28,732 nucleotides of DNA from GCA-2726865 sp050053595 (GTDB lineage Archaea > Thermoproteota > Bathyarchaeia > TCS64): NCBI GenBank assembly GCA_050053595.1, contig JASFTK010000009.1, forward strand, positions 1 to 28,732, given 5' to 3'. Shown piece by piece: positions 22,241-28,732 of this stretch. Every line of letters starts with the position of its first letter. The stretch's first letter is position 1. The notes beneath the pieces are model-generated. The model ran no database searches and was not told where the DNA came from. It saw only the letters and a program-made list of their open reading frames with translations. The translations under genes were made by a program, and so were the position numbers.

Positions 22241-23350
22241 ATGACTGATTTCCACAAGGTCCGAGCTGAGAAGGTGCTGGAGGGACTCAAGGAAGGCGGA
22301 GCTGATGCCCTGCTCCTGTTCCCCGGCGCCGACATAGGTTACTACACAGGATTCGCCATAAGCCCTAGTGAGCGCCTTGCGGCCGCCCTCATCCCCTTCC
22401 AAGGAGGCCCCGTCCTCGTCGTCAATGAGTTGGAGGGCGAACTACGGGGGCAGGAACCCTGGATCCAGGAAACGGATATCTGGCTGGAGCACGAGGACCC
22501 CATCGAGATCCTGGCCCAGAACTTTGAGCGCCTCGGTTTATCGGGGGCCGTGGTGGGCCTCTCTGAGGATGCTCCCTGGGGCTGGGTCAACAGGCTCAGG
22601 GAAAGGCTTCCTAGAGTGCATTTCGTCGATGCAACGCAGTATCTCAGCGAGGTGAGGATGGTGAAGACCCCCCAAGAGCTGGATTGGATGCGTATGGCCT
22701 GCGCAATAACCGACAAGGCCCTCGAAGCAGGGTTCGAGCAGCTCTATACTGGTATGACGGAGAGGGAGCTTTCCGGGGTCATCACTTCCGAGATAAGAGC
22801 CAACGGTGGAGGAGAGGGGTTCTCAGGGGTACTATTCGGGGAGAGGGCTGCCCTCCCCCACGGGAGACCCGGAGACACTCCCCTCAAGCCCGGGGACTGC
22901 ATACTGGTAGACATGGGGACCAAGATCCACGGTTACTCCTCTGACCTCACCCGTACGGTCTTTTACGGGGAGCCCACCGCCCGTCAGGCGGAGATATATG
23001 ACCTGGTCCACGAGGCGAACAGGGCGGCATATGAGGCCGTTAGACCAGGGTTGACCTGTAGTGACCTCGACGGGGTCGCGAGGAAGGTCATCGAGGATGG
23101 TGGTTTTGGTGAACATTTCATCCATCGCCTGGGTCACGGGATAGGCCTCCAAGGCCACGAACGCCCCTATATTGTGAGGGAGAATGGGCTGGAACTGGTT
23201 TCCGGGATGACCTTCACCATTGAGCCCGGGATCTATATCGTGGGGGAGATCGGGGTCAGGGTGGAGGACACCGTCGTCTGCACTCCTGGGGGGTGTGAGC
23301 GCCTCACTAGGCTCTCGCGTGAACTGAGATCCTACCCTGTGAAAGATTAG
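22241..23350 (+). CDS. M24 family Xaa-Pro aminopeptidase/dipeptidase
   Basis: This is a 369-aa pita-bread metallopeptidase. An N-terminal creatinase-like domain (1-140) is followed by the catalytic domain with the five metal ligands D224 and D235 (VDMGTKIHGYSSDLTRT), H299 (RLGHGIGLQGHE), E328 (FTIEPGIY) and E342 (VRVEDTV). H207 lies in the LPHG substrate loop. The enzyme removes residues next to proline in peptides in the cytoplasm. The reading frame is open back to 21992, but that part overlaps the SNase-like gene and lacks family similarity, so I start at ATG 22241 (MTDFHKVRAEKV). The methyltransferase gene follows after 13 bp. Confidence 0.92.
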   Translation: MTDFHKVRAEKVLEGLKEGGADALLLFPGADIGYYTGFAISPSERLAAALIPFQGGPVLVVNELEGELRGQEPWIQETDIWLEHEDPIEILAQNFERLGLSGAVVGLSEDAPWGWVNRLRERLPRVHFVDATQYLSEVRMVKTPQELDWMRMACAITDKALEAGFEQLYTGMTERELSGVITSEIRANGGGEGFSGVLFGERAALPHGRPGDTPLKPGDCILVDMGTKIHGYSSDLTRTVFYGEPTARQAEIYDLVHEANRAAYEAVRPGLTCSDLDGVARKVIEDGGFGEHFIHRLGHGIGLQGHERPYIVRENGLELVSGMTFTIEPGIYIVGEIGVRVEDTVVCTPGGCERLTRLSRELRSYPVKD

Positions 23351-23363
23351 AGTAGACCTAGAT

Positions 23364-23720
23364 ATGCAGTCTCCCCTCACCCTTCTCCGGACCGTCGCCG
23401 GCGGCTCTCTCGCCTTGATGGGCTTCACTGTCTGCATCAGGTGGTATCTCTTCTGGAGGACAAACTTTGAGGGAGATCTGATAACCCACGGACCTTACGC
23501 GAGGGTTAGGCACCCCTTCTACTCTGGGTTCCTGGGCTTCGCGGTGGGATCCGCTCTCTTCTCCCCGTTCTTTGAGACGATTATGCTCGCGGTCTTCACT
23601 GTCGCGGGCATCCTCTACTATATCCCCCGGGAGGAGGCATATCTACTTAAGCAGTATGGGCGGGAGTACAAGCAGTATATGAGGGAGGTCCCTTGGAGGA
23701 TCCTCCCTAGGGTCTTTTAG
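23364..23720 (+). CDS. isoprenylcysteine/phospholipid methyltransferase-like membrane protein
   Basis: This is a 118-aa membrane protein of the ICMT/PEMT-type methyltransferase family. It has helices at about 7-27 and 55-88. The SAM-binding signature is GPYARVRHPFYSGFLGF, followed by PREEAYLLKQYGREYKQYMREVPW, the conserved glutamate and Y-GxxY-xY block near the C terminus. It is shorter than most relatives (about 150-200 aa), lacking N-terminal helices. The methyl acceptor is unknown. It follows the M24 gene by 13 bp in the same operon and converges on livF. Confidence 0.85.
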   Translation: MQSPLTLLRTVAGGSLALMGFTVCIRWYLFWRTNFEGDLITHGPYARVRHPFYSGFLGFAVGSALFSPFFETIMLAVFTVAGILYYIPREEAYLLKQYGREYKQYMREVPWRILPRVF

Positions 23721-23753
23721 AAATTGTTCTGAAAAGAGAAAGAAATGGAGGGG

Positions 23754-24506
23754 TTACTCTCGGACCGTCTTGAGGTCGTGGACTTCAACGGCTCCAAGGT
23801 ACATCTCAGTCAGCTGGGGGTGGTTCCGCAGTGCTTCCGCTTCGCCCTCGAATGTGAAGGAGCCTCCCCGCATCATGTATGCGTAATCCCCTATCTCCAG
23901 AGCTCTGCGGGCCCTCTGCTCGACGATGATGATCGGCAGCCCGGTCTGCTCTGCCATTTCCTCGAGTTTCTTGAGGACGTCTGTGACCAATTTGGGCATG
24001 AGTCCGGCGGTGGGCTCGTCCACCAGCATAACCTTGGGATCTCTCATCAGGACCATACTCTCAGCAAGCATCTGGCGCTCGCCACCGCTCAGGGTACCCG
24101 CGTCCCTCTTCATGTATCCCCGTATCCGGGGGAACAGCGAAAGGACCATCTCAAGATTTTTATCGACGAGGTCTTGGTCGTCCATGATATAGGCCGCCAT
24201 CTTGAGGTTGTCCTCGACGGAGAGGTTGCTGAAGATGTTACCCGTCTGGGGCATGTACCCCAGACCGAGTTTAGTCCTCTCGTGAGGGCGCAGTTCCGTG
24301 ATATCTTGGTCCTCGAAGAGTACCTGGCCCGAGTAGATGGTTCCGAGACCCATGATAGCCTTGAGGAGGGTCGTCTTCCCTACTCCGTTCGGTCCTACTA
24401 TGACCGTGACTCCACCCTTGGGAGCCCTGAAGTCAAGGTCGTAGATGACGTGGATGGGTCCGTAACCGACGTTCAGTCCTTTTGTCTCGATGATATAATC
24501 TGACAT
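23754..24506 (-). CDS. livF: branched-chain amino acid ABC transporter ATPase LivF
   Basis: This 250-aa ATPase has Walker A GPNGVGKTTLL, Q-loop YMPQTGN, signature LSGGERQM, Walker B VMLVDEP and switch IIIVEQRARR. The VEQ form and the short C terminus are typical of LivF. It powers uptake with LivG, LivH and LivM at the membrane. I start at ATG 24506, with GGTGA at 24513-24517; the frame's first GTG (24515) lies inside that ribosome site. The start is one base beyond the livG stop, so the two are coupled. The liv name denotes the family; the solute may be another amino acid or amide. Confidence 0.92.
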   Translation of the reverse strand: MSDYIIETKGLNVGYGPIHVIYDLDFRAPKGGVTVIVGPNGVGKTTLLKAIMGLGTIYSGQVLFEDQDITELRPHERTKLGLGYMPQTGNIFSNLSVEDNLKMAAYIMDDQDLVDKNLEMVLSLFPRIRGYMKRDAGTLSGGERQMLAESMVLMRDPKVMLVDEPTAGLMPKLVTDVLKKLEEMAEQTGLPIIIVEQRARRALEIGDYAYMMRGGSFTFEGEAEALRNHPQLTEMYLGAVEVHDLKTVRE

Positions 24507-24507
24507 C

Positions 24508-25266
24508 TCATTCACCTAGGTATGACGCGATGACCCGTGGGTCCTCGAAGACCTCTTCTGCTGTCCCTTCGGTCACCAGTTTGCCTCTGTCCATCGCGAA
24601 GACATGGTCGGCGTACTGGGCGGCGACCTCGAGGCGGTGCTCGATGACCAGGAAGGTGAGCCCCAGCTCGTCCCTCAGTCTCAGAACGTGGCTGAAGATC
24701 TGGTGGCAGAGGTTTGGGTCGATGCTGCCGACAGGCTCGTCTAGGAGGATCGTCTCAGCCCCGCACATCAGGGCTCTGCCGATCTCAAGGAGCTTGAGCT
24801 CCCCTCCGCTTAAGGTGTTAGCGGGCATGTTCCAGACATGTCTTAAGCCCAGGACCCGCAGGAGTTCTGAAGCCCGTCTAACAGCGCTGACCTCACTCTT
24901 CTCCCAGGTGGGCTTGAACAAGGAGAAAAATATGTTCTCCCCAGCATTGTCTGGGAGGGCCACGAGCATGTTCTCAAGAGTCGTCAACCTCAGAAAGGGG
25001 GATGCGATCTGGAAGGTCCTAACGAGGCCTCTGCGCGAGATCTTGTACATCTTCTCCCCGGTGATCTCCGCGTCCCTGTAGTAGATCTTTCCCTCTTCGG
25101 GTATGTAGAAACCGGAGATACAGTTCACAAGGGTCGATTTCCCACATCCATTGGGCCCGACCAGGAGATATATGCCGCCCTCTTTCAAACCGAAGCTTAT
25201 ACCATCAACTGCAGCGAACTTTCCGAAATATTTCCTAACTTTGTCGATCCGTAGAACTTCAGACAT
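24508..25266 (-). CDS. livG: branched-chain amino acid ABC transporter ATPase LivG
   Basis: This 252-aa ATPase has Walker A GPNGCGKSTLV (residues 37-47), signature LSGGELKL, Walker B ILLDEP and switch LVIEHRLE. The long stretch between Q-loop and signature (RTFQIASPFLRLTTLENML...) and the IEH switch mark LivG rather than LivF. ATG 25266 is preceded in frame by a TTG that I do not use. A TTTTAATAAT box at about 25299-25309 and the T-tract behind livK suggest that livG-livF has its own short-leader promoter. Confidence 0.92.
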   Translation of the reverse strand: MSEVLRIDKVRKYFGKFAAVDGISFGLKEGGIYLLVGPNGCGKSTLVNCISGFYIPEEGKIYYRDAEITGEKMYKISRRGLVRTFQIASPFLRLTTLENMLVALPDNAGENIFFSLFKPTWEKSEVSAVRRASELLRVLGLRHVWNMPANTLSGGELKLLEIGRALMCGAETILLDEPVGSIDPNLCHQIFSHVLRLRDELGLTFLVIEHRLEVAAQYADHVFAMDRGKLVTEGTAEEVFEDPRVIASYLGE

Positions 25267-25338
25267 CAAGCTTCAAGTATCAAGACAGTCCAGTGCTATT
25301 ATTAAAATATTATCTGAGAGAGTTGCCTCTAGCTTGCC

Positions 25339-25358
25339 AAAAAATATAAAAAAAAGGG
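25339..25358 (-). terminator. double T-tract terminator after livK
   Basis: Downstream of the livK stop the minus strand reads CCC, eight T, ATA and then six T. This strong poly-T stop would separate livK transcription from livG-livF. Confidence 0.6.
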
Positions 25359-25391
25359 TTTGAGATCGGTGTCTCTCCCTTCGGTGTCTAC

Positions 25392-26717
25392 TTATTGTCC
25401 TGGTGGAGTCAAGCCTGGAAGCGCTCTACCATCAGGTGTTTCAGCTTCCGAGTACCAAGCTACAGACCCAGCAGCCCCGTCATACAAGCCATATAGTGCA
25501 AAGACGGGCTCGTCTTCAATGTAACTGAAGCCCCAGATGTTATAGTTGCTCGCTTTCCTGTCGCCCGCATCGTTCAGTAGGGTCCAACCGCTGGCACCCC
25601 ACTTGCCGTAAGTGACATCGAACTGAAGTTGGGTTAGGTCTTCGGGATCGGTGCTCTGTGCGCTAGTAACAGACTCAAAGAGGGTGGTCATGATGTCATA
25701 GGCGCAGGCTGAATAGTAGCCCATAGATATGCCTGTGACGCTCACATACCGGTCGTACAGGTTATCAAAGACCTCTGATTTACCAGGGGCAGCATAGGTG
25801 CTCGGGAGGGATACGTGAGCTACTTGTGATGGAGCGTTGTCCAGTATCAATTGAGTCATGGCTGAACCGTCGGAACCGAACCAAGCTAGGCTATACAGAG
25901 TTGGGTAGTCCTCAACCTGGGTCAGGAGGGGCCCTCCGTCCTCTCCGAAGCAAATCAGTTCAATACCAACATGGTCAGCACCGTACTCGTCGACAAGCTC
26001 CTGCGCTTTTGACTCAGCTGAAGCAAGGTAGCTGCTGAACTCCCTGCTCTCTGTCTGATATCTGATCTGCTCGGCGACGACCCCACCCTTCTCCTCAAAC
26101 TCTGGTTTGAGGATATTGTAGATGCCGTCAGCCCAAGCATCAGCTCTCTGAATCACGATGATTGCCTGTATGCCCCAGCTCCATAACATCTCGGCGATGG
26201 CCGGAGCTTGGACTGTGTCGTCTGGGCACATCCTAAATAGGTTGTCATCAGCTATTCTCAGTGTTGGAGCAGTTGAAGATGGGCTCCAGAGCAGAATGTT
26301 GTTCTCGTTGACATAAGAGAGAGCACCAGATGCCTGAGATGACCATCGACCGCCAATTACTAGGTTGACATCCATTGCTTTGAAGGACTGTACCTTCTCA
26401 AGGTGGATCGCAGCCTGGCTCTGTGCGCTGTCGATCAATAAATCGAAGGTTACATCGTAACCCAGCGCATCTGCCAACTCATTCATATCAGGTATCAAGA
26501 TATCATCTGTATAGGGAACGTCCCACTCAAGCCCAGGATCGCTCGCGATGATGTTACCAATTTTTACTGTTTTGCCTGCAAGTGGTTCAACTTCAACTTC
26601 AACTGTCTTCTCTTCGACTTCTGTCTTTGTGGGTGCCATGAAGTAACCTACACCAGCGCCAATTACTAAGCCTACAATCAGTAGTACCGCCATCATAGTT
26701 GTGGAATTATCTGACAT
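25392..26717 (-). CDS. livK: ABC transporter substrate-binding protein, LivK type
   Basis: This 441-aa extracellular binding protein of the Leu/Ile/Val receptor family begins with a short polar stretch and one hydrophobic helix (about 8-26, MMAVLLIVGLVIGAGVGYFM), then a Thr/Glu-rich tether (30-45) and the two-lobe periplasmic fold (VKIGNIIASDPG, VNLVIGGRWSS, LWSPSSTAPTL, and IQAIIVIQRADAWADGIY). There is no lipobox cysteine, so it is probably held by its uncleaved helix as in many archaea. The protein is acidic. It starts from its own promoter in the gap shared with livH. The ligand is not determinable; small amino acids or amides are equally possible. Confidence 0.9.
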   Translation of the reverse strand: MSDNSTTMMAVLLIVGLVIGAGVGYFMAPTKTEVEEKTVEVEVEPLAGKTVKIGNIIASDPGLEWDVPYTDDILIPDMNELADALGYDVTFDLLIDSAQSQAAIHLEKVQSFKAMDVNLVIGGRWSSQASGALSYVNENNILLWSPSSTAPTLRIADDNLFRMCPDDTVQAPAIAEMLWSWGIQAIIVIQRADAWADGIYNILKPEFEEKGGVVAEQIRYQTESREFSSYLASAESKAQELVDEYGADHVGIELICFGEDGGPLLTQVEDYPTLYSLAWFGSDGSAMTQLILDNAPSQVAHVSLPSTYAAPGKSEVFDNLYDRYVSVTGISMGYYSACAYDIMTTLFESVTSAQSTDPEDLTQLQFDVTYGKWGASGWTLLNDAGDRKASNYNIWGFSYIEDEPVFALYGLYDGAAGSVAWYSEAETPDGRALPGLTPPGQ

Positions 26718-26764
26718 TTTTTTTCACTCTTCTAGGTTTATGCATTCGATAACTCCTTTTTTCG

Positions 26765-26772
26765 CTATATAA
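26765..26772 (-). promoter_or_regulatory. TATA box of livK
   Basis: The minus strand reads GGCTTATATAGCG about 50 bases before ATG 26717. That predicts a start near 26742 and a leader of about 25 nt containing GAGTGA as ribosome site. Confidence 0.5.
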
Positions 26773-26814
26773 GCCTTGTTCGCGAAAATAGTTTATTTAC
26801 ATATACTTGCCGGG

Positions 26815-26830
26815 TGCGAAATATATAAAA
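26815..26830 (+). promoter_or_regulatory. BRE and TATA box of livHM
   Basis: GCGAAATATATAAAAG is a near-ideal archaeal BRE plus TATA element, with its centre about 37 bases from ATG 26861. It predicts a transcript starting at about 26850 with almost no leader. Confidence 0.65.
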
Positions 26831-26860
26831 GAATAAAGTAGACTAGTAAAGTGGTCTAAA

Positions 26861-27823
26861 ATGGGGATCCCAGCAATTTGGGTAGCAGCATTAGTTTATG
26901 CTGCAGAGATCACCCTCCTAAGCATTGGTTTCACGCTGACCTATCTTACCGCAAAAATCCCTAACTTTGCTCACGGTACGTATGCTGGTTTCGGCATCTA
27001 TGTGGTCTATACCATCTCTAAAATCTTGAACATGTCCCCCTATATCGGATTCCCTATCTCATTCTTTGTCGGAGGGGGGGTAAGCGTACTGGTATTTATT
27101 ATTGTGATCCAAGTTTTAGGTCGTATGGGTAGCGGAGCCATTGTGCTCACTATCGCTACCTTGGCGATTCAGATATTCTTGACCTCAGCATTGTATATCT
27201 ATGCTTTCTGGATACGAACCCTCTACTCAACATATACTGTCGGATTCCTCCTCAAGGAGTTGGACTTTGAATTTATGGGTATGCCAGGGATATTATACGT
27301 TTCTGTCTCTATCTGCGTCTGTACGGTCATAGTACTGCACTATATGTTAACCCGTACAAAGACGGGGATCGCAATGAGGGCCTGTGCTGAGGACACAGAA
27401 CTTTCATCGGTTCTGGGTATAGATGTAAATAGAATCCAACTCTTCTCATGGTTCCTGACGGGTGGTCTTGCAGCTTTGGCCGGTTCGATGATGCCGTTGT
27501 GGTTCGCCTCATCGCCCGCATTGGGTTCGTTCATGATCACAAGTATCATGGCGGCTAGCCTACTGGGTGGCTTCAATAATGTATACGGGGCTATCATTGG
27601 TGGTATAGGCATCGGGTTCTCCGAGATACTCTTAACCTTCTTCCTACAACAGAGAATTGGAATATGGGTTGGAGAGTATCGGCCTCTTATCCCCATGATC
27701 GTATTGGTTACAGTCCTACTGATTGAACCCAACGGGCTTCAGGGAGTCTGGGTAAGGCTCCAAAATTCGGATATAGGACAGAATCTGTTGAAGATGATTG
27801 GAAGGGGGGGAGTTGAAGAATGA
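26861..27823 (+). CDS. livH: branched-chain amino acid ABC transporter permease LivH
   Basis: This is a 320-aa membrane permease with about eight hydrophobic helices. Family marks are ISFTLTYLTAK-type opening (IGFTLTYLTAKIPNFAHGTYAGFG), TRTKTGIAMRACAEDTELSSVLGIDVNRIQLFSW (the EAA-like loop that contacts the ATPases), and LLGGFNNVYGAIIGGIGIGFSE. It forms the channel with LivM. The DNA here is less GC-rich than the central part of the window. Its last codon overlaps the livM start (ATGA), so translation is coupled. Confidence 0.93.
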   Translation: MGIPAIWVAALVYAAEITLLSIGFTLTYLTAKIPNFAHGTYAGFGIYVVYTISKILNMSPYIGFPISFFVGGGVSVLVFIIVIQVLGRMGSGAIVLTIATLAIQIFLTSALYIYAFWIRTLYSTYTVGFLLKELDFEFMGMPGILYVSVSICVCTVIVLHYMLTRTKTGIAMRACAEDTELSSVLGIDVNRIQLFSWFLTGGLAALAGSMMPLWFASSPALGSFMITSIMAASLLGGFNNVYGAIIGGIGIGFSEILLTFFLQQRIGIWVGEYRPLIPMIVLVTVLLIEPNGLQGVWVRLQNSDIGQNLLKMIGRGGVEE

Positions 27824-28732
27824 TAGATTTATTGAGCACCCTAGTTGCCGTTTCGGGTCAGGCCAGATTAATCGTAGACATAGCAATGTATTTCGGCCTC
27901 TTCGTCATCGTGGCCATGGCCCTCAACTTCCAGTATGGGAACGCTGGCGTCCCCAACATGGGATGCGCTGTCCAAGTCATCGTCGGGGGATTCACGGTGA
28001 GCGCTCTGACCACACGGTTGACCTTCTGGATTGTAAAACAAGCGGGTGTGCAGTTGTTACCGTACAGTAGCAACTACGACTGGGTCTACAACAACGTCAG
28101 GAACGTGAGCGTCCTCGCTAACGGCTACCTCCAAAAACACCCCATGCTCTGCATAGCTCTCCTGTTGTTCTCGCTTTCGGTCTCAATCATTATAGGTGCA
28201 GTTATAGGCTGGATCATCGCTGTGCCCGCCATAAGACTGAGGGCTACTTACCTCGTTATCACCCTGATCACCATGGCTGACGCATCCCAGATCATCGGGA
28301 GGAACGTGGTGCAACTCAGCGGTGGAACCCTGGGCATGTTCGTACCGAACGTGTTCGCATTTTATCCCGGAGATAGGACCGTCTTGATGGCGACCCTCAC
28401 CCTATTCATAGGCCTAATAAGCTTCTTCATATTCAGGACGATGCTCAACTCACCCTACGGAAGATTGATGCGGGCGATACGTGAGAACGAGGTAACCGTC
28501 GGCAGCGTCGGGAAGAACGTGGTCGGCATAAGGAGGAACATACTGATGTTCGCTTCAGGAATCACCGCCCTCTCAGGATGCCTCCTGGCGTTCTACTTCT
28601 CCTATGTGGTCGAGGCCAACTACCAGAGAGCCTTCTGGACTTACTGGCCATGGCTGATGCTGATCATGGGAGGCCCGGGCAACAACGCAGGCACCTTCCT
28701 GGGAACAGCCCTGGTGGTTGCTTTGCGCCGGA
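27820..28732 (+). CDS. livM: branched-chain amino acid ABC transporter permease LivM, 3' end outside window
   Basis: The frame from ATG 27820 stays open for 304 codons to the window edge. It begins MIDLLSTLVAVSGQARL and continues YFGLFVIVAMALNFQYGNAGVPNMGC, the N-terminal mark of LivM permeases, then IAVPAIRLRATYLVITLITMA, PYGRLMRAIRENEVTVGSVGKNV (the ATPase-contact loop) and WPWLMLIMGGPGNNAGTFLG. LivM proteins usually run 310-400 residues, so only a short C-terminal part is missing. The start overlaps the livH stop by four bases. Confidence 0.92.
   Translation, partial: MIDLLSTLVAVSGQARLIVDIAMYFGLFVIVAMALNFQYGNAGVPNMGCAVQVIVGGFTVSALTTRLTFWIVKQAGVQLLPYSSNYDWVYNNVRNVSVLANGYLQKHPMLCIALLLFSLSVSIIIGAVIGWIIAVPAIRLRATYLVITLITMADASQIIGRNVVQLSGGTLGMFVPNVFAFYPGDRTVLMATLTLFIGLISFFIFRTMLNSPYGRLMRAIRENEVTVGSVGKNVVGIRRNILMFASGITALSGCLLAFYFSYVVEANYQRAFWTYWPWLMLIMGGPGNNAGTFLGTALVVALRR

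Noticed and set aside
23745..24503. 252-aa plus-strand frame opposite livF
   Set aside because: It is the mirror of an unmistakable ABC ATPase gene and resembles no known fold; an antisense shadow.

Overview
The window is archaeal chromosomal DNA, GC-rich apart from one AT-rich patch. The evidence is an AbrB-fused PhoU protein, a bifunctional class V fructose-1,6-bisphosphate aldolase/phosphatase, tungsten-type aldehyde ferredoxin oxidoreductases (AORs), TATA-box promoters with short or no leaders, Shine-Dalgarno motifs of the GGTGA/GGAGGTGATC type, and poly-T terminators. The gene mix would suit an anaerobic TACK-group archaeon such as a Bathyarchaeia member. That placement is inference: there is no rRNA or other phylogenetic marker to test it.

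Layout. Positions 1-1241 hold a PhoU-like regulator and tRNA-Pro(CGG). Positions 1242-2553 form an AT-rich island directly 3' of the tRNA. It carries one small winged-helix protein, three perfect 50-bp tandem repeats with internal hairpins, and a separated inverted-repeat pair; it looks like a remnant of, or a small, integrated element. Positions 2554-5871 encode cell-surface polymer functions: a CsaB-type pyruvyl transferase, a GT4 and a divergent membrane-anchored GT2. A MscS channel follows. Positions 6808-11415 form a tungsto-enzyme cassette: polyferredoxin, AOR, MoaD-like carrier, second AOR. Positions 11408-16953 hold a PD-(D/E)XK nuclease, a small membrane protein, a metal-dependent amidohydrolase, the FBP aldolase/phosphatase, a LarA-type nickel-pincer racemase and a TrmO-type tRNA methyltransferase.

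Positions 17129-18880 are the most unusual part. A cytosolic-looking papain-family (C1A) peptidase is followed by a 128-aa protein that shares its C-terminal ~63-aa module, at about 89% DNA identity over 92 bp. Facing them is a free-standing 54-aa protein homologous, without gaps, to the peptidase's own N-terminal prodomain. I propose a peptidase / decoy-or-substrate / trans-prodomain system.

Positions 18995-23720 hold a DUF362 protein, an HD phosphohydrolase, a U32-like TIM-barrel protein, a degenerate SNase-like OB-fold protein, an M24 Xaa-Pro peptidase and a small ICMT-type methyltransferase. Positions 23754-28732 encode a complete branched-chain amino-acid-type ABC importer: livF, livG and livK leftward, livH and livM rightward, with livM cut by the window end.

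Several starts differ from the longest open frame. TTG starts with good ribosome sites occur at 3705, 9583, 12157 and 20162. TATA boxes inside the longest frames point to later, probably leaderless starts at 12540 and 16953.
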